From JAUZPB01 sp037140715 (GTDB lineage: Bacteria; Bacteroidota; Ignavibacteria; Ignavibacteriales; SURF-24), in NCBI GenBank assembly GCA_037140715.1, contig JBAXDX010000095.1:1-10962 (forward strand): 10,962 nucleotides of DNA, read 5' to 3'. The notes under the pieces are model-generated. The model did not search any database and was not told where the DNA came from. It saw only the letters and a program-made list of their open reading frames with translations. Position numbers and translations under genes: made by a program. Below are positions 1 to 7,344 of the stretch, in pieces (the first letter of the stretch is position 1; every line of letters begins with the position of its first letter).

Positions 1-365
1 AACTGCTTGCTCAAAAAGCAGAAGATGCTCTGCATCAGATAATCAGCAGTTCAAACGATGTTGTCGCAAATATAACTCAGGTATCCGTTGCCAGCGAAGA
101 ACAATCCTCTGCTGCCGAACAAATCAGCAAAAGCATTGAATCAATAAGCAGTGTAACACATGAATCTGCCGCAGGTACCCAGCAAATTGCTATAGCTGCC
201 GAAGATTTGAACAGACTGACGGATAATCTGCAGAATCTTGTCTCACAATTTAAAATAAATCAATATAATGACAATCCCTCTTATTCACCTGCCGTAGTCA
301 AACGTAACGGCAATGGTTCTTCTTCATATCCTGTCAAAGCAAATAGAAAGCTGAGGCATGTATAA
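1..365 (+). CDS. Methyl-accepting chemotaxis protein, C-terminal part (5' end outside window)
   Basis: The reading frame is open from the window edge (first full codon at 3) to TAA at 363-365, giving the last 120 residues. It shows the end of the long antiparallel coiled-coil signalling domain of chemoreceptors: heptad-spaced small and hydrophobic residues, with ASEEQSSAAEQISKSI near residues 30-45 and ESAAGTQQIAIAAEDL near 54-69, typical of the C-terminal helix carrying methylation-type Glu/Gln pairs. By family knowledge this helix packs back on the N-terminal helix and transmits ligand signals to CheA and CheW at the cytoplasmic membrane. After the helix comes a flexible tail of about 40 residues rich in Ser, Asn and Lys that ends in RKLRHV. 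It lacks an obvious NWETF-type CheR-docking pentapeptide. Sensor domain and membrane segments lie upstream, so the ligand cannot be guessed. Confidence 0.88.
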   Translation, partial: LLAQKAEDALHQIISSSNDVVANITQVSVASEEQSSAAEQISKSIESISSVTHESAAGTQQIAIAAEDLNRLTDNLQNLVSQFKINQYNDNPSYSPAVVKRNGNGSSSYPVKANRKLRHV

Positions 366-431
366 TGTCCTGAATTTTCATTTTAGGGTACAACAATTCT
401 GTGTGCTGATTAAGGCTGTTATTCCCTTTCC

Positions 432-453
432 GCCATGGGTTAAAACCCATGGC
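432..453. repeat. Perfect inverted repeat, 10-bp arms, 2-nt centre
   Basis: GCCATGGGTT at 432-441 is the exact reverse complement of AACCCATGGC at 444-453, separated by AA. The right arm begins a 22-bp direct repeat: 442-463 and 464-485 match at 18 of 22 positions, both starting AAAACCCAT. No T-run follows, so it is not a classic intrinsic terminator on the plus strand. The arm motif ATGGGT/ACCCAT resembles the CGATGGG/CCCATCG hairpin at 10735-10754, which suggests both belong to one dispersed REP-like repeat family. That link is inference. Confidence 0.7.
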
Positions 454-487
454 AATGAAAGCTAAAACCCATAGCAATAAAAATTAA

Positions 488-551
488 AAATCACCGTTTA
501 TTAACCGTAATTATATCCGGTTGAGTAAGAACTATAGCTATGCGGTGATTT
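488..551. repeat. Nested inverted repeat, possible structured RNA or leader element
   Basis: AAATCACCG (488-496) pairs perfectly with CGGTGATTT (543-551). Inside, AACCG (503-507) pairs with CGGTT (518-522). Together they could form a 9-bp outer stem enclosing a smaller hairpin. It lies about 280 bp upstream of trpS and about 120 bp after the chemoreceptor stop. Its role is unknown; it could be a dispersed repeat or a transcribed structure. Confidence 0.35.
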
Positions 552-837
552 CAAACAGCTTCGTGGTCAAAACTTTTAACTATACAGCCGAAATTCTTAA
601 TCGAATCTTTCCTTTATATCTTTTAACCAGTTGTAAATTTTCTCCCCAAAAGAATATACTGGCATATTCTAAATATTAATGGGCTAAAGTTTTTATATTC
701 TGCTCTCTGACAATGTATCTTCTGCTTCTAAATGGTCAGGGAAGAAGATTAAGCTTTATATTGATGAAATTTCTTGATAAATTTTACATCTGAATTTTAA
801 CAAGTTACTTTGGGTAAAACTACGCGCGATGGGAAAT

Positions 838-1821
838 ATGATAAAAAAAAGAATATTAAGCGGTATGCGTCCGACCGGGAAACTTCATCTTGGTAATTAT
901 GTGGGAGCGCTTGAAAACTGGATTAAGCTTCAGGATGAGTTTGACAGCTTTCATCTGATAGCTGACTATCATATGCTGACTACTGACCTCGATACATCTT
1001 CGATTAATCAGAATACTATCGAAATGGTAACTGACTGGCTGGCTACCGGGCTGGACCCTGTTAAAAGTCCGTTCTTCAGACAGTCAAAAATAAAAGAACA
1101 TGCGGAACTTAATCTTCTGTTTACGATGCTTATTACTACGGCAAGACTGGAAAGGAATCCTACTCTTAAAGACCAGGTGCGTGATCTCCATATTGAGAGT
1201 ATGACTTACGGGCATCTTGGCTATCCGGTACTTCAGTCGGCGGATATTCTTCTCTATAAGGGAGAAGTTGTGCCGGTCGGCGAAGACCAGGTTCCGCACG
1301 TTGAGATAACCAGGGAGATAGCAAGAAAGTTTAATCTTCAGTATGGTGCGGTATTCCCGGAACCGGAAGCGAGGCTTACAAAATTTGCAAGACTTCCGGG
1401 TCTGGACGGCGTTGCCAAAATGAGCAAGTCGCTGAATAACGCTGTTTTCTTATCCGATGATGCGGATACCGTTAAGGCTAAAATGAAAAAAACAATAACT
1501 GATCCATTAAAAATCCGGCGCGGCGACCCTGGCCGGCCTGAAGTGTGCATTGTGTACATGTACCAGCAAAAATTTAATACCGTGGAGCATGTGAGCGAAA
1601 TTGAAGCAGGCTGCCACTCCGGCGTCCTTGGATGCGTGGACTGTAAGCTGAAAGTCGCAACGTGCATTAATCAGATACTTGAGCCGGTATTAATTAAAAG
1701 AAAGTATTACGAAGACAATATTGGCGAGGTTAAGGATATATTGGCGGATGGCGAAAAACGCGGACAGGCGGCAGCCAGACAAACAATGTCGGAAGTGCAT
1801 GAAAAGATGAACCTGGGATAG
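838..1821 (+). CDS. trpS: Tryptophanyl-tRNA synthetase with four-cysteine Fe-S-type motif
   Basis: This is a class I aminoacyl-tRNA synthetase that activates L-tryptophan with ATP and loads it on tRNA-Trp in the cytoplasm. Counting from the upstream ATG at 829 (330 aa), the HIGH-type motif HLGN is at 20-23, the tryptophan-pocket region GYPVLQSADILLY at 131-143, GEDQ at 151-154, and the KMSKS loop is exact at 197-201. The C-terminal anticodon-binding region has Cys240, Cys262, Cys269 and Cys272 (C-x21-C-x6-C-x2-C). This is almost the C-x22-C-x6-C-x2-C motif known to bind a [4Fe-4S] cluster in Thermotoga maritima TrpRS. Start choice is between ATG 829 and ATG 838. I favour 838 because it gives the usual MIKKRILSGMRPTG beginning, but neither has a strong ribosome binding site. 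It is first in the tight gene block; scpA starts 2 bp after its stop. Confidence 0.96.
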   Translation: MIKKRILSGMRPTGKLHLGNYVGALENWIKLQDEFDSFHLIADYHMLTTDLDTSSINQNTIEMVTDWLATGLDPVKSPFFRQSKIKEHAELNLLFTMLITTARLERNPTLKDQVRDLHIESMTYGHLGYPVLQSADILLYKGEVVPVGEDQVPHVEITREIARKFNLQYGAVFPEPEARLTKFARLPGLDGVAKMSKSLNNAVFLSDDADTVKAKMKKTITDPLKIRRGDPGRPEVCIVYMYQQKFNTVEHVSEIEAGCHSGVLGCVDCKLKVATCINQILEPVLIKRKYYEDNIGEVKDILADGEKRGQAAARQTMSEVHEKMNLG

Positions 1822-1823
1822 CA

Positions 1824-2552
1824 TTGTACAAAATTAAGCTGACACAGTTTGAGGGACCCTTAGATTTACTTCTCTTTTTTATTAAAAGAGATGAACTGAA
1901 CATCTATGACATTCCAATTGCCCGGATTACACATGACTTTTTCGAATATATGAACCTGATTAAATCTCTTGATCTTGAAGTGGCAGGGGATTTTATTCTA
2001 ATGGCTACTACCCTGATGCAGATTAAGGTGCGGATGCTTCTGCCTAAAGACATTGATGAAAAAGGTGCGGAGATTGATCCGAGAGCCGACCTGATTAAGG
2101 CGTTGCTGGAATATAAAAAATATAAAGAAATGTCCGAAGAGTTATCTTTCTTTGAATCGGAGCAAAGAAAACTTAGCTACCGCGGTAATTTTGATGAAGA
2201 TAGTAAAACAGCTCCGCCTGAATTAGGGATTTCGCTCAGAAATATTACTATCTATGATCTTATGAAGGCATTTAAGAACGCTCTTATGGATAAACCCAAA
2301 GAGGTTGTTCACGAAATACGGAAAATATCGGTTACTATTGATGAACAGATGACTCATATTCTTAATCTGTTAAGCGAAAAAGGCGAGGCTGATTTTATTG
2401 CCATCGTCTATGGAATGGATGAGAAGATAAGGATTATTGTAACATTTGTCGCTCTTCTTGAAATGATAAAAATGGCTAAGGCTGGTTTAAGAGAATCGGA
2501 GAATTTTAATGATTTTATAATTTACAGACTGGATGATGGACAAACTATATAA
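1824..2552 (+). CDS. scpA: Segregation and condensation protein A (kleisin)
   Basis: ScpA is the kleisin that bridges the two heads of the SMC dimer and, with ScpB, forms the bacterial condensin that compacts and separates chromosomes. The 242-residue length is normal. The N-terminal SMC-binding helical region shows the family signature FEGPLDLLLFFI (9-20) and LEVAGDFILMATTLMQIKVRML (about 51-72, a near-continuous helix). A charged, variable centre (about 75-140) is where ScpB would bind, and a C-terminal winged helix (about 200-236) ends in FNDFIIYRL. The start codon is TTG at 1824, 2 bp after the trpS stop. GGGA at 1815-1818 is a weak ribosome binding site, and no better in-frame ATG exists before the conserved motif, which suggests coupling to trpS translation. 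The 3' end overlaps scpB. Confidence 0.95.
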   Translation: MYKIKLTQFEGPLDLLLFFIKRDELNIYDIPIARITHDFFEYMNLIKSLDLEVAGDFILMATTLMQIKVRMLLPKDIDEKGAEIDPRADLIKALLEYKKYKEMSEELSFFESEQRKLSYRGNFDEDSKTAPPELGISLRNITIYDLMKAFKNALMDKPKEVVHEIRKISVTIDEQMTHILNLLSEKGEADFIAIVYGMDEKIRIIVTFVALLEMIKMAKAGLRESENFNDFIIYRLDDGQTI

Positions 2553-3186
2553 CTCCGTAATAGAATCACTCATATTCGCATCCGTGGAACCGATTTCCTC
2601 CGCTGAAATATTAAAAGCAATTAAGGGGATTGATGGCGATGAGATAGAACTGACGGCAAGCGAAATTGATAATTATATAAATGAGCTTAACGCGAAGTAT
2701 GCCCGGGAGGAGTATTCGTTTAACATTACAAAAGTTGCACACGGTTACCTTTTCGCCACAAAGCCGGAACTGGGTAAATATGTCGGCTTTTTATCAGGCG
2801 AGAGAAGCAAACGCAGACTCAGTCAGCCGGCTCTGGAAACTCTTGCCATTATCGCATACAAGCAACCGATTACCAAGCCTGAACTTGAATCAATACGCGG
2901 CGTAAATGCAGACTATATTCTGAATATGCTTTTGGAAAAAAGTCTGATTACAATCACCGGCCGTTCTGAAACTGTCGGCCGCCCGCTTTTATACGGAACT
3001 ACAGAGGAATTCTTAAAATACTTTGGATTATTTCAGATATCTGACCTGCCAAAGCCACGGGAAATTGAAGAGATTATGAAGGATGAGGATTTTATCGAAC
3101 AGCGCCGGAAAATATTAATGAATGGAATTGAAGAAAACTTTGAACATGAGATAATGGAGGATGAGGATGCAGGTACGTCTGAATAA
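2533..3186 (+). CDS. scpB: Segregation and condensation protein B
   Basis: ScpB is a dimeric tandem winged-helix protein that binds the middle of ScpA in the SMC-ScpAB complex. In this 217-residue product the first winged helix spans about residues 4-80 and the second about 90-170. The hallmark LSQPALETLAIIAYKQP is at 96-112, followed by ITKPELESIRGV, and GRPLLYGTTEEFLKYFGL is at 149-166. The tail (about 175-217) is very acidic. Start could be ATG 2533 or ATG 2536 (MM at the N-terminus). Either way it overlaps the scpA end by 17-20 bp, which fits translational coupling of two subunits of the same complex. Its own end is overlapped by the next gene, rluB. Confidence 0.95.
   Translation: MMDKLYNSVIESLIFASVEPISSAEILKAIKGIDGDEIELTASEIDNYINELNAKYAREEYSFNITKVAHGYLFATKPELGKYVGFLSGERSKRRLSQPALETLAIIAYKQPITKPELESIRGVNADYILNMLLEKSLITITGRSETVGRPLLYGTTEEFLKYFGLFQISDLPKPREIEEIMKDEDFIEQRRKILMNGIEENFEHEIMEDEDAGTSE
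3156..3160 (+). promoter_or_regulatory. Ribosome binding site deciding the rluB start
   Basis: GGAGG lies inside the scpB coding sequence. It is 0 nt from ATG 3161 but 6 nt from the in-frame ATG 3167, so the second ATG is the sterically sensible start. Confidence 0.6.
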
Positions 3187-3874
3187 ATTTTTATCTGAAT
3201 GCGGCTTTGCTTCCCGCCGAAAGGTTGAAGAGTTTATATTGCAGGGAAGGGTTGAAGTTAATAAACAGGTTGTGCTTCAGCTCGCTTTTAAGGTTGATAC
3301 GGATAAGGATATTGTCCACATCGATGGCGAACTGGTTAAGCAGAATCCTAAGGTTTATTTTCTGCTTAATAAGCCTAAAGGATATGTCAGCACAACCAGT
3401 GATGAGAAGGGCAGACATACTGTGACTGAGCTTATAAGGTGTAAATTTAAAGTATTCCCGGTTGGCAGGCTTGATTATAATACAACCGGCGTGTTAATCC
3501 TTACCAATGACGGAGATTTCTCAAATCTGTTATTACATCCCGAAAATAAAGTAACCAGGGTTTACAGGGTTTCATTGAATAAGCCACTACTTGATACTGA
3601 CAAGGAGAAGTTGCTGAAGGCTGTTTATATAGAAGGGAAAAAAGGAAAATTCGAAACTATTATGCCGACAAAAAAGACGAGTATTGTACATGTCTCTACA
3701 GTTGAAGGCAGAAACCACTTTGTTAAAAATATGTTTTCTACACTTGGATATAATGTAGTGGAACTGCATAGAGTTAATTATGGCGGTATTAAATTAGACG
3801 ATATGCCTGTCGGTGCATACAGACCATTATCAATCGATGAAGTTAAAGCGATTTATAAAAAGTATGCCCGATAA
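3167..3874 (+). CDS. rluB: rRNA pseudouridine synthase, RluB/RsuA family
   Basis: This enzyme isomerises a specific uridine in rRNA to pseudouridine. In RluB the target is U2605 of 23S rRNA (E. coli numbering), and the scpAB-rluB neighbourhood is common, so RluB is the best guess over RsuA, RluE or RluF. Counting from ATG 3161 (237 aa), an S4 RNA-binding domain occupies about 4-50 (VRLNKFLSECGFASRR, then GRVEVN). The catalytic domain begins FLLNKPKGYVST (67-78). The catalytic aspartate is D105 in GRLDYNTTGVLILTNDGD, and EGRNHFVKNMFSTLG (182-196) is the variant of the usual EGRNRQVRRM motif. I chose ATG 3167 as start because GGAGG at 3156-3160 abuts ATG 3161 directly but sits 6 nt before ATG 3167. 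It overlaps scpB by 20 bp. Confidence 0.92.
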   Translation: MQVRLNKFLSECGFASRRKVEEFILQGRVEVNKQVVLQLAFKVDTDKDIVHIDGELVKQNPKVYFLLNKPKGYVSTTSDEKGRHTVTELIRCKFKVFPVGRLDYNTTGVLILTNDGDFSNLLLHPENKVTRVYRVSLNKPLLDTDKEKLLKAVYIEGKKGKFETIMPTKKTSIVHVSTVEGRNHFVKNMFSTLGYNVVELHRVNYGGIKLDDMPVGAYRPLSIDEVKAIYKKYAR

Positions 3875-5375
3875 AAAAATACTGATAATTTCCGCGCTTA
3901 TTATTATTATTAATCTGAAACTAATGGCGCAGAGTTTTCCGCAACCGAACCAGGGAGTAAACAAATTTACTTCTTCGCGCGTGGGAGAGTTCTGGCAACA
4001 ACTTGAAGATATTTTCAGTGATCCTAACTTCAGCAATTCCTACTGGGGCGTTGTTGTAAAATCTCTTGAGACAGGAGAATATCTTTACAAACGCAACGAA
4101 GATAAGCTGTTTATCCCTGCAAGTAGCCTGAAGCTTTTTACTACATCGGCGGGACTTGTACTCCTCGGGCGCAATTATAGATTTAAAACTTATCTTTATG
4201 CTAACGGTACTATCGAAGGGTCTGCATTAAGAGGCGACCTGATTATACAGGGCGCGGGCGATCCAACTATATCAGGACGGTTTAATCATGGGGACCTTTA
4301 TAAGGTCTATAATGACTGGGCAGATACTTTGTTAGCCAAAGGGATTGAAGAGATTAAAGGCAACATAATCGGCGATGATAAGTATTTTGAAGATAATAAT
4401 TACGGAGCAGGCTGGGCTGCTGATTATGAAAGCCAGTGGTATGCCACTCCAACCAGCGCGCTTAGCTTAAATGAAAATTGTGTGAATATTAATGTTCTTC
4501 CTACTGAATCAGGAAAGAACGCACTTGTGTCAATTTATCCTGATACGAAATACGTTACAATCATTAACAAAGTAATAACTTCACCTAAGGGTTCTGTTGC
4601 GGAACTGGATGTGTACAGGGACCGTGGCACTAATATTATCACTGTCTTTGGTAAGATACCTGCCGAGTCTGAGCAAATGAAGGTCTTTTGTACTGTAACA
4701 AACCCGACTCAGTACTCCGTAATTGTTCTTAAAGATGTGCTGAAAAAAAAGGGAATCATTGTTACAGGGTATGCTGCCGATAACAGCGATGAAAATATGA
4801 ACCTTGATTATTCGAAAATGGGGAGGATACTTACACATTACTCCGCCCCGTTATCCGAAATAACAAGAGTAATCAATAAAAACAGCTATAACTTTTACGC
4901 CGAGCAACTACTTAAGACAATAGGACTTGAGAAAAGAGGTTTCGGTTCGGTTGAAAATGGAGTTGAGGCCATTAAGAAGCTACTGAAGGAAATTGGAATT
5001 AACTCTGAAAATATGATTATAGCGGATGGCAGCGGTCTGTCCCGACTTAATCTTGTAACTCCAAGACAAATAGTCGCTCTGCTGAATTATATGTATAAAA
5101 ATCCCGTCTTCTCAGCATTCTACCAGTCTCTGCCACTGGCAGGAGTAGATGGCAGCCTTGCATTAAGGATGACGCGCTCTAAGGCGGAGAATAATGTGCG
5201 TGCCAAAACTGGCTACCTTGGCGGAGTCCGTTCTATGTGCGGCTATGTACATACGGCGGATAATGAACCGGTATGTTTTGCGATTATCGTTAATAATTTT
5301 TTAGTGCCTGCGACTCTGGCTGATAATATTCAGGACCTTGTGTGTCTAAGGCTTGCAAATTTTTCAAGAAAATAA
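3864..5375 (+). CDS. dacB: D-alanyl-D-alanine carboxypeptidase/endopeptidase, PBP4 type
   Basis: This periplasmic penicillin-binding protein of peptidase family S13 removes terminal D-Ala and cleaves peptide cross-links in peptidoglycan. With the start at ATG 3864 it has 503 residues, close to the family norm. An N-terminal signal peptide (about 1-22: charged MPDKK, Ile/Leu-rich core, then KLMA-QS) directs export. The three active-site motifs are all present: SSLK with nucleophile S87 and K90, SYN with S341 and N343, and KTG at 448-450. A large insertion between the first and second motifs is typical of PBP4. The frame stays open upstream to ATG 3813 and 3837, but those starts lengthen the overlap with rluB and put extra charged residues before the signal peptide. 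From 3864 the overlap is 11 bp. No clear ribosome binding site was seen, so coupling to rluB is likely. Confidence 0.9.
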   Translation: MPDKKILIISALIIIINLKLMAQSFPQPNQGVNKFTSSRVGEFWQQLEDIFSDPNFSNSYWGVVVKSLETGEYLYKRNEDKLFIPASSLKLFTTSAGLVLLGRNYRFKTYLYANGTIEGSALRGDLIIQGAGDPTISGRFNHGDLYKVYNDWADTLLAKGIEEIKGNIIGDDKYFEDNNYGAGWAADYESQWYATPTSALSLNENCVNINVLPTESGKNALVSIYPDTKYVTIINKVITSPKGSVAELDVYRDRGTNIITVFGKIPAESEQMKVFCTVTNPTQYSVIVLKDVLKKKGIIVTGYAADNSDENMNLDYSKMGRILTHYSAPLSEITRVINKNSYNFYAEQLLKTIGLEKRGFGSVENGVEAIKKLLKEIGINSENMIIADGSGLSRLNLVTPRQIVALLNYMYKNPVFSAFYQSLPLAGVDGSLALRMTRSKAENNVRAKTGYLGGVRSMCGYVHTADNEPVCFAIIVNNFLVPATLADNIQDLVCLRLANFSRK

Positions 5376-5379
5376 TTAC

Positions 5380-5384
5380 AGGAG
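5380..5384 (+). promoter_or_regulatory. Ribosome binding site supporting a TTG start of lysS
   Basis: AGGAG is placed 6 nt before TTG 5391. This makes the non-ATG start more likely than the internal ATG about 39 nt downstream. Confidence 0.6.
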
Positions 5385-5390
5385 TACTTT

Positions 5391-6902
5391 TTGGAACATA
5401 ATCTTCAACACGATGATGTTAATACTTTGATGAAAAGAAGGTTTGAGGAATTAGAAGAACTAAAGCGGAAAAATATTGAACCTTTTGCATATAGCTTCGA
5501 TGTTAACGCTTATTCACGGGATATAAAGAATAATTATGAAGAGGGCATCGAAACTAATGTTAAAGTTGCCGGACGCATTATGGCTATCAGAAGAATGGGC
5601 AAAGCATCATTTGCTCATATTCAGGATATGCAGGGAAAGATTCAGGTTTATCTGAAGAAAGATGAAATCGGAGATATGTACGATGCCTTTAAGCTGATGG
5701 ATATCGGAGACATAATAGGCATTGGCGGCTATGTCTTTAAAACAAAGACCGGCGAAACCAGCGTTCACGCGAAAACTATTCAACTCCTTACCAAATCAAT
5801 CCGCACGATTCCGATTCCAAAGGAAGCCATTGACGAAGCCGGCAACAAAGTTATTTACGACCAGTTTGCCGATAAGGAACTTCGCTACCGCCAGCGTTAT
5901 GTTGACCTTATTGTAAATCCGGAAGTTAAGAACGTATTTGTAAAAAGAAGCAGGATAGTCTCGGCTATGCGCAGTTTCCTTGACGAACGCGGCTACATCG
6001 AGGTTGAAACTCCGATACTTCAGCCAATGTATGGCGGCGCGGCAGCAAAACCGTTTGTTACTCATCATAACGCCCTGAATATTCCGCTTTATATGAGAAT
6101 TGCCGATGAGCTTTATCTTAAAAGACTTGTAGTCGGCGGGTTCGATGGCGTTTATGAAATCTCCAAGGATTTCCGTAATGAAGGCATGGACAAAACCCAT
6201 AACCCCGAGTTTACAATGATGGAGCTTTACGTTGCTTATAAAGACTATCAGTGGATGATGGAATGTGTGGAGCAAATGGTTGATTATATCTGTATCAAAG
6301 TTTTTGGCTCTACGGAATTTGAAATCGAGGGTAAGTCTGTAAGCTTCAAGGCACCATGGAACAGGGTTTCAATGGTTGAGGAAATAAAGGATGCGACCGG
6401 TATTGATATATTAACTTCAGAATATGAAGAAATTCAGGCGACTTTAAGAAAACGCGGCATGGATCCCAAGCCGGGCGAAAGCAGAAGCCAGCTCATCGAT
6501 GGATTGTTTGAAGTTACAGTTCAGCCCAAATTAATTCAGCCTACATTCCTTGTGGATTATCCGCTTGAAATGTCGCCTCTTGCAAAGAAGCACCGCACTA
6601 AGCCGGGACTTGTAGAGCGCTTCGAGGGTTTTGTCCTAGGACGCGAAATATGCAATGCCTTTAGTGAGCTTAACGACCCGATTGATCAGAACAACCGTTT
6701 CGATGACCAGGTTAAAATGCGCGAAGCCGGCGATGAGGAAGCTCATCAGGTTGATGAGGATTTTGTACGCGCTCTCGAATATGGTATGCCCCCCACAGCG
6801 GGACTTGGTATTGGTATCGACCGCCTTGTTATGCTCTTATGTAATCAGTCTTCAATCAGGGATGTTATTTTATTCCCCCAGATGAAGCCTGAAAAAGTAT
6901 AG
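5391..6902 (+). CDS. lysS: Lysyl-tRNA synthetase, class II
   Basis: LysS charges tRNA-Lys in the cytoplasm. The 503-residue length is standard. The N-terminal OB-fold anticodon-binding domain covers about 55-160 (VKVAGRIMAIRRMGKASFAHIQDMQG). The class II catalytic core contains motif 1 (about 185-213, ending ETPILQPMYGG), motif 2 with FRNEG at 261-265 followed by HNPEFTMME, and motif 3 GLGIGIDRLVML at 471-482. Catalytic elements appear intact. The start is TTG at 5391, supported by AGGAG at 5380-5384 with 6-nt spacing; the next Met is 13 codons downstream and has no such site. The gene starts 15 bp after the dacB stop and is the last of the co-directional block. No clear terminator follows; the next sequence is the short ORF and tandem array. 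Confidence 0.97.
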   Translation: MEHNLQHDDVNTLMKRRFEELEELKRKNIEPFAYSFDVNAYSRDIKNNYEEGIETNVKVAGRIMAIRRMGKASFAHIQDMQGKIQVYLKKDEIGDMYDAFKLMDIGDIIGIGGYVFKTKTGETSVHAKTIQLLTKSIRTIPIPKEAIDEAGNKVIYDQFADKELRYRQRYVDLIVNPEVKNVFVKRSRIVSAMRSFLDERGYIEVETPILQPMYGGAAAKPFVTHHNALNIPLYMRIADELYLKRLVVGGFDGVYEISKDFRNEGMDKTHNPEFTMMELYVAYKDYQWMMECVEQMVDYICIKVFGSTEFEIEGKSVSFKAPWNRVSMVEEIKDATGIDILTSEYEEIQATLRKRGMDPKPGESRSQLIDGLFEVTVQPKLIQPTFLVDYPLEMSPLAKKHRTKPGLVERFEGFVLGREICNAFSELNDPIDQNNRFDDQVKMREAGDEEAHQVDEDFVRALEYGMPPTAGLGIGIDRLVMLLCNQSSIRDVILFPQMKPEKV

Positions 6903-6935
6903 GTTAAGATATTTTCTATCCATAATGGAGATAAA

Positions 6936-7019
6936 ATGTCTGAAAATGCGAAAATAGTCCCAAACTCCCTCTTTTTAATAGATACCCATTCCATCCGAAG
7001 TCTCTGGATGATTATCTGA
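6936..7019 (+). CDS. Short ORF (27 codons) leading into the tandem array
   Basis: ATG 6936 is preceded by TGGAG at 6926-6930 with 5-nt spacing, a better ribosome binding site than several genes of the block have. The peptide begins MSENAKIVPNSLFLIDTHS, which is unique sequence, then enters the repeat as IRSLWMII and stops at TGA 7017-7019. That TGA sits in repeat unit 2, where most units have CGA (ATCTGA against ATCCGA). Without this C-to-T difference the same frame would stay open to about 7322, as a protein of heptapeptide repeats of the type I-R-S-L-W-M-T. It may be a decayed repeat gene, a leader peptide, or chance. It lies 33 bp after lysS. I do not recognise it. Confidence 0.3.
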   Translation: MSENAKIVPNSLFLIDTHSIRSLWMII

Positions 7020-7221
7020 GGCTCCTGGACAGATATCCGAAGTCTCTGGATGACCATCCGAGGCTCCTGGATGACCATCCGAAGTCTCTGGAAGGCTGTA
7101 CGAAGTCTCTGGAAGGAAAAAATCAACTCACTTTTGTCTGCACGAGGTTCCTGGAAACTATCCGAGGTTCCTGGATGGACATCCGAAGTCTCCGGATGTC
7201 CATCTGAGGCTCCTGGAAATC

Positions 7222-7344
7222 ATCCGAAGTCTCTGGATGACTATCCGAAGTCTCTGGAAATCATCCGAAGTCTCTGGATGACTATCCGAAGTCTCTGGAA
7301 ATCATCCGAAGTCTCTGGATGACTATCCGAAGTCTCTGGAAAAC
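7222..7344. repeat. Array block A: three 41-bp higher-order dimers
   Basis: Copies at 7222-7262, 7263-7303 and 7304-7344 each consist of a 21-bp unit ending GGATGACT and a 20-bp unit ending GGAAATC (GGAAAAC in the last). The first two copies are identical and the third differs only at its last bases. Such identity within an otherwise diverged array points to recent duplication by slippage or unequal recombination. Confidence 0.9.

Larger units (their letters stand above)
366..828. other. 463-bp intergenic region upstream of trpS
   Basis: No coding region is convincing here on either strand. The stretch is AT-rich and holds a perfect 10-bp inverted repeat (432-453), a diverged 22-bp direct repeat (442-485), a nested inverted repeat (488-551), and a 7-bp inverted repeat AGAATAT/ATATTCT with a 6-nt loop (651-670). 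No good sigma-70 or Bacteroidetes-type promoter stood out before trpS, although the trpS promoter should lie in this interval. No T-box, tRNA-like or Trp-codon-rich leader peptide was seen. Confidence 0.6.

Noticed and set aside
795..812. Bacteroidetes-type -7 box (TAnnTTTG) upstream of trpS at TACTTTG
   Set aside because: One base short of the consensus, with no matching TTTG -33 element at proper distance.
366..828. T-box, tryptophan attenuator or tRNA-like structure upstream of trpS
   Set aside because: No T-box consensus, no Trp-rich leader peptide and no terminator/antiterminator pair could be found by eye.
1338..1667. 109-codon minus-strand ORF inside trpS
   Set aside because: Shadow of the conserved trpS frame covering the KMSKS and cysteine regions; no domain seen.
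5796..6275. 159-codon minus-strand ORF inside lysS
   Set aside because: Fully antisense to the class II catalytic core of lysS, with no recognisable motif.
6845..7126. Minus-strand ORF of 93 codons reaching into lysS
   Set aside because: Half is repeat-derived sequence and the rest is antisense to the conserved end of lysS; no family resemblance.
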